From an archaeon HR01 (lineage in GTDB: Archaea; Thermoproteota; Nitrososphaeria_A; Caldarchaeales; Caldarchaeaceae): a DNA stretch of 46,539 nucleotides. The notes beneath the pieces were generated by a model that searched no databases, was not told the origin of the DNA, and saw only the letters and a list, made by a program, of their open reading frames with translations. Positions 39,733 through 46,539 of this stretch are shown here, in pieces. The translations under genes were made by a program, and so were the position numbers. Position 1 is the stretch's first letter, and every line of letters starts with the position of its first letter. The DNA lies in the NCBI GenBank assembly GCA_002898355.1, contig BEHD01000004.1, positions 1-46,539 on the forward strand, written 5' to 3'.

Positions 39733-41034
39733 TCAGATAGACTTCGATTCCCCCCACAGCTCGTGGGGGTAAATAGGGGTTTTCACTAGCCTCAGACTGA
39801 TTCCGGCCCTTTTCAAGGCGTCCTCCACCGCGTTGGCTATGGCTGCTGGAGCGGCTATTGTCCCCGACTCACCCACTCCCTTGGCCCCTACCAGTATGTA
39901 GGGTGAGGGCGCGCCCGAGTGTTTGACATGCACGGTTGGGATGGATGTAGAGTCTGGGATAAGGTAATCGGCGAAGGTTGATGCTAGAGGTATTCCGTCC
40001 CCGCTGTATAACTGGTGTTCATAGAGCGTGGCGCCTATCGACTGGGCCAGTCCTCCGATAACCTGGTTTTCAACCACCGCTGGATTTATCAATAATCCTG
40101 AGTCGTGGCATATGTAGTATGATAATAGCCTTATCTGGAAGGTCTCCAGGTCGACCTCAACGACCGCAACATGGGCTGCGTTCGTGGTTGCGCCTGAAAC
40201 GTTTATCCTGCCTTTCTCATCCGGTTTACGGGATATATTGGGTGCCTCAAAGACCGCCGATACTTCCAATCCAGGCTCAACACCTTCCGGAAGCGATGAC
40301 TTCTCGTTGTAGGCAATGCGTGAAACCTCTCTTAAGGATATTTTACGTTCTGGATGCCCCCTCACATAGACACTATGGTTTTCCATGATTATGTCTGCGG
40401 GGTTGGCCTCCAAATACCAAGCCGCTATCTTAGCTATCTTATCCTTCAATATTTTGCAGGCGTTTTGGACAGCCGAGCCTATCATGGCGCATCCTCTACT
40501 CCCCCACAAACCCGTGCTGAAAGGTGTTGAATCTGTATCTCCGAGAACGACCAATATCTCGTCTGGGTTTACTCCGAATTCCGAGGCGGCTATCTGGGCA
40601 AGGGCTGTTGCGATGTTGGTTCCCATGCTAACAGCCCCGGACTTCACCACAATTTCTCCACCGGGAGTTATCGCCACAGATACATGTTCCGTCCCACCCC
40701 AGATACCGGTCTGAAACATCAGCGATGGAACCGTTGTCTCGGTGTTTACGGCAAGACCTACACCGACGGCTTTATTCTTATATGCCCCCAAAGAACTCCT
40801 CAAATCATAGAACCTTGAGTCTTCGACAACATTTCTCATGGTGTCTGCTGGGCTGCCACTCTCTATCAACGTGCCTCCCACAGACATGAAAGGTATCTCA
40901 TCATTCCTCACCATGTTGATATCCCTAAGCCTTACTGGGTCCATAGACAATTCATCGGCTACCCTCTCGATTAGTCTCTCCATAACGAAAGCTGCTTCGG
41001 GTTGGCCAAACCCCTGTAGGCTCCAAATGGGCAC
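39733..41034 (-). CDS. Molybdenum hydroxylase large subunit, C-terminal part (frameshifted)
   Basis: This frame carries the downstream 425 residues of a second xanthine-dehydrogenase-family large subunit, from FGQPEAAFVMERL to AKGVGESGTIAAPAAIANAV with the catalytic glutamate. The first eight codons (MPIWSLQG) are the wrong-frame reading of the preceding exon-like part and are not a real N-terminus. Joining it to the N-terminal frame at AYRG gives about 783 residues, close to the 776 of the paralogue at 24405-26735. All downstream motifs are intact, so the break looks recent or is a sequence error. Confidence 0.85.
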   Translation of the reverse strand: MPIWSLQGFGQPEAAFVMERLIERVADELSMDPVRLRDINMVRNDEIPFMSVGGTLIESGSPADTMRNVVEDSRFYDLRSSLGAYKNKAVGVGLAVNTETTVPSLMFQTGIWGGTEHVSVAITPGGEIVVKSGAVSMGTNIATALAQIAASEFGVNPDEILVVLGDTDSTPFSTGLWGSRGCAMIGSAVQNACKILKDKIAKIAAWYLEANPADIIMENHSVYVRGHPERKISLREVSRIAYNEKSSLPEGVEPGLEVSAVFEAPNISRKPDEKGRINVSGATTNAAHVAVVEVDLETFQIRLLSYYICHDSGLLINPAVVENQVIGGLAQSIGATLYEHQLYSGDGIPLASTFADYLIPDSTSIPTVHVKHSGAPSPYILVGAKGVGESGTIAAPAAIANAVEDALKRAGISLRLVKTPIYPHELWGESKSI

Positions 41035-42083
41035 TTGTTTGTAGCTACGCAGAGTATCTCAGCCCTGTAATGCTGGAATCTATAAGGTCCCGGCAGCATA
41101 CTCGCTGCGACGATTGATGTCCCTATGCTGCTGTGGGGGTAGAGAATTCCTGCACCTATATCGGTCTTTATTCTGTCTATTATGGCCTGAATCTCCCCAT
41201 CCCGTTTAACGCCGATTTTTACTTGGTGATGTTGTTCTCTAGCGTGGGAGCTGGCTGTGAGATTCTCCCCCCTACTCTCCACATATTTGACCGGCCGGCC
41301 GGTAAGAATAGAGGCTATGCAGACGGCGACATCCTCAGGATATAGGAGGCATTTCTGGCCGAAAGCACCACCGACATCCGGGGTTATCACACGAACCCGG
41401 TTCTCCGGGATACCTATGGCCTGAGATAATAGGGCTCTCTCAACATGTGGAGCCTGGTTGGAGATATAGACTGTCAGAATTCCGGTTCCACGGTCAAAAT
41501 ATGCCAGTATAGCCCGGGGCTCCAGAGGTGCAGGCGTCACCCTACCTATGTGGAAGGACTTTTCCAAAACCAGTGGTGAGGAGCTTAGCATCGACTCGGG
41601 GTCGCCGACTCTATAGTCTAAAGATGCGGCTACGTTGCTGCCCCAATCCTCATACAGTAGTGGTGCACCATCTGCTAGGGCAGATTCAACATCGGACACC
41701 GGCTTCAGGGGCTCATAATCAACCACTACCTCCTCAGCCAAGTCTGCGAGAATGTATGGGTCTTCCGAGAGTAACATGGCGACTGGCTCGCCGACGTATC
41801 TAACCTTGTCGCAAGCCAGATAGTGGAGGTGGTGGGGCTTGACCCCTCGGAGCGGTATCTCGATCTTAAAAGGTGTTGCTATCTTCTCCAAGTCTCTCCA
41901 TGTGAAAATCCTGGCGGAAGCTGGGCCTTCAACGCTCTTTAGAATTGCGTGGGGGTAGGTGCTTCGTATAAACCTGCAGAATAGCGTATTCGGTAGTTTG
42001 ATATCGGCTACGAAACGGCCCTGCCCTGTGATGTGCCGCAACCCCTCCAGAGTTTTCACAGGTTTTCCTATTTTGTCAGCCAC
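40971..42083 (-). CDS. Molybdenum hydroxylase large subunit, N-terminal part (frameshifted)
   Basis: This frame holds residues 1-358 of the same protein: KPVKTLEGLRHITGQGRFVADIKL (hammerhead domain start), VITPDVGGAFGQKCLLYPED, and NKCPFGAYRG. It then runs into 12 wrong-frame codons. The loss of one base lies in 41008-41014, where GGGGTTTGG should read one base longer. GTG 42083 is the start. No FAD or 2Fe-2S subunit gene is adjacent. It may hydroxylate an aldehyde or heteroaromatic; AYRGFG excludes form I CO dehydrogenase. Confidence 0.85.
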   Translation of the reverse strand: MADKIGKPVKTLEGLRHITGQGRFVADIKLPNTLFCRFIRSTYPHAILKSVEGPASARIFTWRDLEKIATPFKIEIPLRGVKPHHLHYLACDKVRYVGEPVAMLLSEDPYILADLAEEVVVDYEPLKPVSDVESALADGAPLLYEDWGSNVAASLDYRVGDPESMLSSSPLVLEKSFHIGRVTPAPLEPRAILAYFDRGTGILTVYISNQAPHVERALLSQAIGIPENRVRVITPDVGGAFGQKCLLYPEDVAVCIASILTGRPVKYVESRGENLTASSHAREQHHQVKIGVKRDGEIQAIIDRIKTDIGAGILYPHSSIGTSIVAASMLPGPYRFQHYRAEILCVATNKCPFGAYRGLANPKQLSLWRD

Positions 42084-42122
42084 AAACTTAGTGGGTGTGT
42101 TGAGCTGTTATTATGGTTTTGT

Positions 42123-42314
42123 TTATGGACTTGCTTTGCTGTTCTTCCAAATACATGTATGCCTGTTATCCTTTAGGTTCTTGGGCAGTGGCCTTAAGGG
42201 GGTAGCCGGGCCGGTCGGGCCTTTCACAGCTATGATGTCGAGGTCTTGAATTGTGGTGGTATCGTCCGGCTCTCCATAGCCTTTCGTTACGGGGTGGAGG
42301 AGATAATTGCCACC
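42123..42314 (-). pseudogene. Start-less open frame, possible gene remnant
   Basis: A 63-codon reverse-strand frame between the amidohydrolase and Mo hydroxylase genes has no ATG, GTG or TTG near its beginning. It reads GGNYLLHPVTKGYGEPDD and then IIAVKGPTGPATPLRPLPKN before a stop. The composition is protein-like but no family is recognised. It may be the eroded end of a small gene; chance is also possible. Confidence 0.2.
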
Positions 42315-42352
42315 TCAACAACCGAGAATTTTTAGACACCCTCACCGAATAA

Positions 42353-43345
42353 TTATAACCTGAACAGTTCTGCGGCGTTTTTATGGAGCATCATCTCCTT
42401 CTCCTCCTCTGGGATGCTCATGGACCTGATGGATTCCATGCATTTGGTGAAGTGGCCTATGGGTGATGGATGGTTGCTTCCCAGCATTATATGTTTGGGC
42501 CCCACCAGCTGGTATAGGAAGTTCATGGCTATCGGGTGGGCTGCTGCACCATTCTCATAGAACATCCTCCCTAGATAATGGGCTGGGTTGTGGGCCATCT
42601 TCCTCCTCAACTCCTCAAAAGCCTCGTAGAAGCGCACCATCCGACCTATCACGAAGGGCAGGGCGCCGCCTAGGTCTGCCAGCAATATCTTCAGGTCTGG
42701 AAGCCTGTCCAGGAGTCCGCCGACGATCAGGTCTGCGATGATTAATGTTGTCTCGGATGGGTATCCCACCATCAGGCCTGTGAGGTTCTTCCTCATGGTT
42801 TCGGCCCCCGGTGGGAGGGCTGGGTGTATGAAGACAGGTATGCCATGCCTGGATGCGGCCTCGAAGATGGGGAAATGTCTATCAACCGAGAGGGGTTCGT
42901 CACCGTTCACCCTAGTGGGAATGATAACCCCCTTCAAACCCAGCTCCCCAACACCTCTGGCTATCTCATCCACCGCAGAGTCAACATCGTTGAGGGGGAC
43001 GGTGATCATCCCGGCGAGCCTGTCGGGGTATTTCTCACACGCCCTAGCTATGTCCTCGTTTACGAGGCGGGCCAGCTGTATGGATTGGGGTGGCAGTAGA
43101 AAGTCGACCCATGGCTCGGAGATGGACATAACCTGTATATCGAGGCCTCCCGAGTTCATCTCCTCAACTCTGGCGTCTGGGTTATTGGTGGCTTTGGTGC
43201 AGCGGAAGATATATCCACGGACGCTCTTCAGCACTGGGACGCCGTCTGCTCCCCTGGCCACCTCCCATCCAAACCTCCCCCCATGCTCCGAGAGAACCTC
43301 CAGATATGGGAGCGGATACCAGTGGTTGTGGACATCTATAGGCAT
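42353..43345 (-). CDS. Amidohydrolase 2 family protein, ACMSD-like with altered active-site residues
   Basis: A 330-residue metal-dependent TIM barrel. VHNHW (H6, H8) and VFIHPA (H174) match three metal ligands of aminocarboxymuconate-semialdehyde decarboxylase. The usual catalytic histidine before GGA is aspartate (D224 in LLADLGGALP), and the usual metal-binding aspartate of GSDYP is asparagine (N291 in GSNHPSP). The barrel is otherwise complete, ending EEKEMMLHKNAAELFRL. Such enzymes decarboxylate or hydrolyse ring-cleavage products; the swaps point to a divergent subfamily. The TATA box lies about 29 nt upstream, beside a 10-base C run. Confidence 0.85.
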   Translation of the reverse strand: MPIDVHNHWYPLPYLEVLSEHGGRFGWEVARGADGVPVLKSVRGYIFRCTKATNNPDARVEEMNSGGLDIQVMSISEPWVDFLLPPQSIQLARLVNEDIARACEKYPDRLAGMITVPLNDVDSAVDEIARGVGELGLKGVIIPTRVNGDEPLSVDRHFPIFEAASRHGIPVFIHPALPPGAETMRKNLTGLMVGYPSETTLIIADLIVGGLLDRLPDLKILLADLGGALPFVIGRMVRFYEAFEELRRKMAHNPAHYLGRMFYENGAAAHPIAMNFLYQLVGPKHIMLGSNHPSPIGHFTKCMESIRSMSIPEEEKEMMLHKNAAELFRL

Positions 43346-43366
43346 ATGGCGTAGTCACGAGGTGTC

Positions 43367-43390
43367 CGAATATAAAATTTCCCCCCCCCC
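43367..43390 (-). promoter_or_regulatory. Amidohydrolase TATA box next to a G10 tract
   Basis: Reverse-strand AAATTTTATATT (43380-43369) is the likely TATA box; immediately upstream is a run of ten G (43390-43381 as C on the given strand), where the BRE would sit. Slippage here could alter promoter strength. Confidence 0.5.
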
Positions 43391-43580
43391 AACAGAATTG
43401 TGGAAAAACCTACGGCCCAACATGCTGGGATGATAGGACTGCATTCTAGCCGGGCCGGAGGGCTTTGTACGTCTAACGTCTACCAGCTCATTAGGGGGTG
43501 GATGGAGAATTGCTGAAGGAAAATCAACCCCAGCAGAGATATTAAACCACTTACAGCAGGGTGGTCAAGCTCTTATAATC

Positions 43581-43588
43581 TTTAAATT
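43581..43588 (+). promoter_or_regulatory. TATA box of the luciferase-like gene
   Basis: TTTAAATT centred about 26 nt before ATG 43610, a leaderless layout. The rest of the gap 43391-43570 shows no recognised gene. Confidence 0.5.
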
Positions 43589-43609
43589 AGTCTCCCCGAA
43601 AGTGCAGAC

Positions 43610-44626
43610 ATGTCCCGAATAGGACTCAGCTACGTCAGCCATGCGGGCCCTGTCACCTCTGGGAAGATATTGGAGTCGGCGGTCTTCGCTGAGAGGGTTG
43701 GCTACGAGTCTGTATGGGTGCCCGAGCTCTACTATGATAGAGAGTGCCACACCATTTTAGGGGCCATAGCCGTGCAGACAAGGAGGTTGAAGCTGGCGTC
43801 ATCTGTTGTGAACCCTGTGACAAGGCATTCCAGCCTCATAGCCATGAGCACGGCGACCCTGGACGAGCTCTCTGGTGGTAGAGCGATACTGGGTCTAGGG
43901 TCTGGTGGTAGGATAGGTGCCTCCGCCCATGGCATACCCCTTGAGCATAAGGGGATGGTGTATGGGAGCCCGGTGAAGAGGCTGAGGGAGTGCATAATTT
44001 TGGTGAGAAGGCTTCTCGAAGGGGAGAGGCTAAGCTACGAAGGTGAATATTATAGGCTGGATGATGTGGGGCTGGAGTTTAAGCCGGTTAAGAGGAGGAT
44101 ACCAATCTATCTTGGGCAGCAGGGGCCGGCGATGATGCGGCTGACGGGTGAGGTGGCTGACGGCGTCATCCTCACGATAATATGCTCTGAGAAGTATATT
44201 CTGCAGGCTATACAACATATAGCTGAGGGGGCTTCCAAGGCTGGGAGGTCGATGCGGGAGATAGATATAACGGCCCGTATCGCCGTCTCGATGGCTTCGG
44301 ACAGCAGGAGGGCTGTGGAGGCTGCCAAGGAGATAGTGGGCCGTGTCCTGATACATCCGGGCTCTATGCCTGTGGTGGAGGCGAGCGGGATAGGCTTGGA
44401 GGAGGTTAGACCTCTGAGGGATGCTGTGGAGAAAGGTGACAGGGCTGCTCTTCGTAGGCTGGTGAGGAATGAGTGGGTGGAGATGCTTACGGCCTCGGGG
44501 ACACCGAGGGATTGCCGTGAGAGATTAGACCAGTATAGGAGGGCCGGTGTCAAACTACCTCTGGTGGTGCCGATAGGGAAGAACTACAGAGAAGTGATAA
44601 GGGAGATGGCTAGAGAGCACCGTTGA
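43610..44626 (+). CDS. Luciferase-like (LLM) flavin-dependent oxidoreductase
   Basis: A 338-residue TIM-barrel LLM protein: GLSYVSHAGPVTSGKILESAVFAERVGYESVWVPE (in part) at the start, LASSVVNPVTRHSSLIAMSTATLDELSGGRAILGLGSGG in the middle, and RIPIYLGQQGPAMMRLTGEVADGVIL. Members use F420 or FMN; archaeal relatives include methylenetetrahydromethanopterin reductase. Its place beside a UbiD decarboxylase, Mo hydroxylases and an amidohydrolase suggests a catabolic monooxygenase or reductase. The cofactor is not decided by sequence. Confidence 0.88.
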   Translation: MSRIGLSYVSHAGPVTSGKILESAVFAERVGYESVWVPELYYDRECHTILGAIAVQTRRLKLASSVVNPVTRHSSLIAMSTATLDELSGGRAILGLGSGGRIGASAHGIPLEHKGMVYGSPVKRLRECIILVRRLLEGERLSYEGEYYRLDDVGLEFKPVKRRIPIYLGQQGPAMMRLTGEVADGVILTIICSEKYILQAIQHIAEGASKAGRSMREIDITARIAVSMASDSRRAVEAAKEIVGRVLIHPGSMPVVEASGIGLEEVRPLRDAVEKGDRAALRRLVRNEWVEMLTASGTPRDCRERLDQYRRAGVKLPLVVPIGKNYREVIREMAREHR

Positions 44627-44629
44627 AAT

Positions 44630-44640
44630 CTTAAATAAAT
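44630..44640 (+). promoter_or_regulatory. TATA box of the metallo-beta-lactamase gene
   Basis: CTTAAATAAAT about 27 nt before ATG 44662, starting just after the luciferase-like gene's stop. Confidence 0.5.
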
Positions 44641-44661
44641 CTCATAAGGTGGAGATGGTAT

Positions 44662-45444
44662 ATGGTGAAGGTGTATATCATAGATGGTGGAACATTCACC
44701 CAAGACCAATCCATAGCAACCTTCGCTATAGGTGCGGGCCAGAAGATGACCTCCCAGGTTTACAGCGTGTATGTGGACCATCCCGAGGCCAAGATAATCA
44801 TCGAGACGGGGATGGACCCGGAGATCTGGCCACCGCTCCTAAAGCAGATTCTCGTCCCCAACCAGCGGCCCGAGCAGAGGCTTGATAACGCCCTGAAAAA
44901 ACTGGGGGTTAAACCGGAGGATATAGACATAGTTATCAACACGCATCTCCACGCAGACCACTGCAGCTTCAACCGGCTCTTCAGAAACGCCACATGGCTT
45001 GTCCAGAGGGAGGAGCTTAAGCAGGCATACGTGCCCGAGGTCCATGAGATAACCTATTTCAGGGGATGCTTCGATGTGGGGCTTGAGACGCAGCTCCTCG
45101 ACGGAGACTATGAGGTGGTGAAGGGTGTCCAGATTCTCGACACCCGAGGCCATACGGCGGGGCATCAGTCGATAGCCATAGAGACCGAGAAGTCGGGTGT
45201 ATTCCTCATAACGGGTGACGCCAGCATGACGAGGGAGAACTTCTACGGTTCGGAGAGGACAAGCCCCCACGGCTGGCCATGCGCACCGCTTATAGATGCG
45301 AGGCAGTATATGCGGTCTCTGGAGAAGATGAAGAGGTTCGTGAGGGAGACTGAGGCGAGGACGTTGAAGACGTGTAACGTGATATTTGGACACGACCACG
45401 CAGAGTTCCAAAAACTAAAGCTTGCACCATCATACTATGAGTAG
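44662..45444 (+). CDS. Metallo-beta-lactamase-fold hydrolase, N-acyl homoserine lactonase-like
   Basis: A 260-residue MBL-fold protein. HLHADHC (near residue 94) is the HxHxDH metal motif, TRGHTAGHQS supplies the third histidine, LITGDAS the bridging aspartate and FGHDHAEF the last histidine, so the dinuclear site is complete. The order and length resemble AttM/AiiA lactonases. In this setting it may open lactones or hydrolyse thioesters formed in ring degradation rather than act on quorum signals. It follows the LLM gene by 35 nt with its own TATA box. Its end overlaps the convergent HAD gene by 15 nt. Confidence 0.88.
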   Translation: MVKVYIIDGGTFTQDQSIATFAIGAGQKMTSQVYSVYVDHPEAKIIIETGMDPEIWPPLLKQILVPNQRPEQRLDNALKKLGVKPEDIDIVINTHLHADHCSFNRLFRNATWLVQREELKQAYVPEVHEITYFRGCFDVGLETQLLDGDYEVVKGVQILDTRGHTAGHQSIAIETEKSGVFLITGDASMTRENFYGSERTSPHGWPCAPLIDARQYMRSLEKMKRFVRETEARTLKTCNVIFGHDHAEFQKLKLAPSYYE

Positions 45445-46146
45445 GAGTTCGGAGAGGGATTTTATCACTAGGTCTGCCGGACAGTCGACACCGCCGCCAT
45501 GCCTATCTATTAGGACAGCCTTCATACCGGCATTTTTTGAGCCTAGGACATCGTTTACTGGGTGGTCTCCAACCATCACACATCCCCTAGGGGTTACACC
45601 CAGCAGCTCAGAAACCTTCAGAAATGGCTTGGGGCTTGGCTTCACCTCATCCACGTCATCACCCGCCACGACAACAGCCTCGAAGAATCTCATCAGGTCA
45701 TAGCGTTGAAGCCGTCTCATCTTGAAGCCGGCCTTGCCATCCGTATTGGTTACCATGCCAAGCCTGTAGCCGAGGCTTAGAAGTGTGGATAGTGTCTGTT
45801 CAACGTCTGGAAAGACGGGTGCGGTGTAGTGGCGCCAGTATATTTCGGTCCATTCACCGAGCTGGGTTTTGGAGAATGTGTCAGCCCCATACAACGCCAT
45901 AATCCTCTCCCAGTAACGGTCTCTATCGTAGATTCGCTGCGCCTCCATCTCCTTCTCAGTTCTCCGGATGAGGTCGGCCACCTCATCCACCGATACGTTG
46001 ATGTTTAGGCTCTGTAGATGCTGGCCCATGGCTTCAGCTACTTTGATGTGGACGGCTCTCAGCACGGAGGCCGAATCCACCAGCGTGTTGTCGAAGTCGA
46101 AGATAAACGCCTTGACACCATGAAGGATATTGTAGCCGTCAACCAT
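45430..46146 (-). CDS. HAD-family hydrolase (phosphatase-like)
   Basis: A 238-residue HAD subfamily I protein. FIFDFDNTLVD holds the nucleophilic aspartate, VTNTDG the second motif, KPSPKPFLKV the conserved lysine, and VGDHPVNDVLGS the final acidic pair. A helical cap lies between motifs I and II. It is probably a phosphatase of small metabolites or a nucleotide pyrophosphatase; specificity is unclear. ATG 46146 is used; an upstream in-frame GTG at 46155 adds three residues. Confidence 0.88.
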   Translation of the reverse strand: MVDGYNILHGVKAFIFDFDNTLVDSASVLRAVHIKVAEAMGQHLQSLNINVSVDEVADLIRRTEKEMEAQRIYDRDRYWERIMALYGADTFSKTQLGEWTEIYWRHYTAPVFPDVEQTLSTLLSLGYRLGMVTNTDGKAGFKMRRLQRYDLMRFFEAVVVAGDDVDEVKPSPKPFLKVSELLGVTPRGCVMVGDHPVNDVLGSKNAGMKAVLIDRHGGGVDCPADLVIKSLSELLLIV

Positions 46147-46223
46147 CCCAGACACACTATCCCTTGGTTATCTATTCTACTTTTTGGAATGTGTGGTCCG
46201 GTGACCGGTTGTTGGGGCTGGAG

Positions 46224-46539
46224 CTAGCCCATTACGCCGAAGGCGGTGTATATGGCTGAAACAATTCCGAGGAGTATTATCGCCGCCAACCCCATGGCTA
46301 GGGCTTCTCTCCTGCTACTGGTTGAGTATTTGTAGTGTTCTAGGGCTGGATATGTCTTTCGCAGCAGGCCCCACACGGCCAGGCTGATGACAGCGCCGAA
46401 ACCCACCTGGAGGCTGTTGACGGTTAACATCTCCGCCAGAGCCACCTCGAAGCTTAGGATAACCCACTCAACTGTGAAATAGCCTGCCATCATTACCGCC
46501 GCACCCGCCAGCACCGCTGCCACCCTATAGAACGGGCCC
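46224..46539 (-). CDS. Membrane protein, ECF transporter S-component-like (5' end beyond window)
   Basis: The reverse-strand frame stays open to the window end, giving about 105 residues of C-terminal sequence. FYRVAAVLAGAAVMMAGYF begins it, then EMLTVNSLQVGFGAVISLAVWGLLRK and a last hydrophobic stretch GLAAIILLGIVSAIY. The VAAVLAGAAVMMAGYF helix and NSLQVGFGAVISL pattern resemble S-components of ECF vitamin transporters. GTG 46523 is internal rather than the real start. The substrate is unknown. Confidence 0.55.
   Translation of the reverse strand, partial: GPFYRVAAVLAGAAVMMAGYFTVEWVILSFEVALAEMLTVNSLQVGFGAVISLAVWGLLRKTYPALEHYKYSTSSRREALAMGLAAIILLGIVSAIYTAFGVMG

Noticed and set aside
1-46539. 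CRISPR arrays, tRNA/rRNA genes, insertion sequences
   Set aside because: No regularly spaced repeats, tRNA T-loop or cloverleaf patterns, rRNA signatures or transposase motifs were found on either strand by reading.

Overview
The window reads as an archaeal chromosome, moderately GC-rich and gene-dense. Archaeal markers are Nop10, a PAC2-family chaperone, AglB, an archaeal-type ThrRS, an isoprenyl diphosphate synthase, a RadB-like ATPase, a C/D box sRNA, and TATA boxes about 25-30 nt upstream of many first genes (largely leaderless transcripts). FtsZ, a heme-O-synthase homologue, a cytochrome b and molybdenum hydroxylases suggest a (micro)aerobic, probably thermophilic TACK-lineage archaeon. 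An Aigarchaeota/Caldarchaeia-like source would fit, but that placement is inference.

1-9 kb: a CysM-like synthase, a JAMM peptidase and a sulfur-carrier protein form a putative protein-thiocarboxylate cysteine pathway. Next come a double-AbrB protein, a bacterial-type (class I) GAPDH, CtaB and MoaA. An AT-rich predicted nuclease gene bounded by 12-bp direct repeats follows, then a stand-alone b6-type cytochrome b and a DUF429 protein.

9-29 kb, mainly housekeeping: a C/D box sRNA, HxlR regulator, adenosine-specific kinase, prenyl synthase and nitroreductase; a CdrS-like small ribbon-helix-helix gene overlapping ftsZ; a Toprim protein; an SCP2 protein with a fused hydroxyacyl-CoA dehydrogenase/enoyl-CoA hydratase; SufS, ThrRS, ASCH, RadB-like, AglB, PAC2, Nop10, a xanthine-dehydrogenase-family large subunit, a second double-AbrB protein and MetRS. 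The MetRS reading frame has no in-frame start unless one base is restored near its 5' end.

28.8-45.4 kb looks like a catabolic/redox island. It holds a Liv-type ABC importer split into two convergent units, a UbiD-family decarboxylase, and an overlapping four-gene operon (Mo/W-bisPGD oxidoreductase, MoaD-like protein, four-cluster ferredoxin, NarI/DsrM-like cytochrome b). A second molybdenum hydroxylase is frameshifted exactly in its active-site loop. Then come an ACMSD-type amidohydrolase with substituted active-site residues, a luciferase-like flavin enzyme and a lactonase-like metallo-beta-lactamase. Together they suggest uptake and breakdown of aromatic or N-heteroaromatic acids (inference). 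A HAD phosphatase and a truncated ECF S-component-like membrane protein end the window.

Most notable: (i) the CysM-JAMM-carrier cluster, whose carrier has a non-terminal Gly-Gly, and a second carrier with the same layout, the Gly-Gly codons serving in both as the likely ribosome-binding site of the overlapping next gene; (ii) a C/D box sRNA with two mutually complementary guides; (iii) a CdrS-like gene too short for ordinary ORF calling next to ftsZ; (iv) frame breaks in MetRS and the second Mo hydroxylase, both explained by one missing G in a G4 run, one of them also matching a -1 slippery heptamer.
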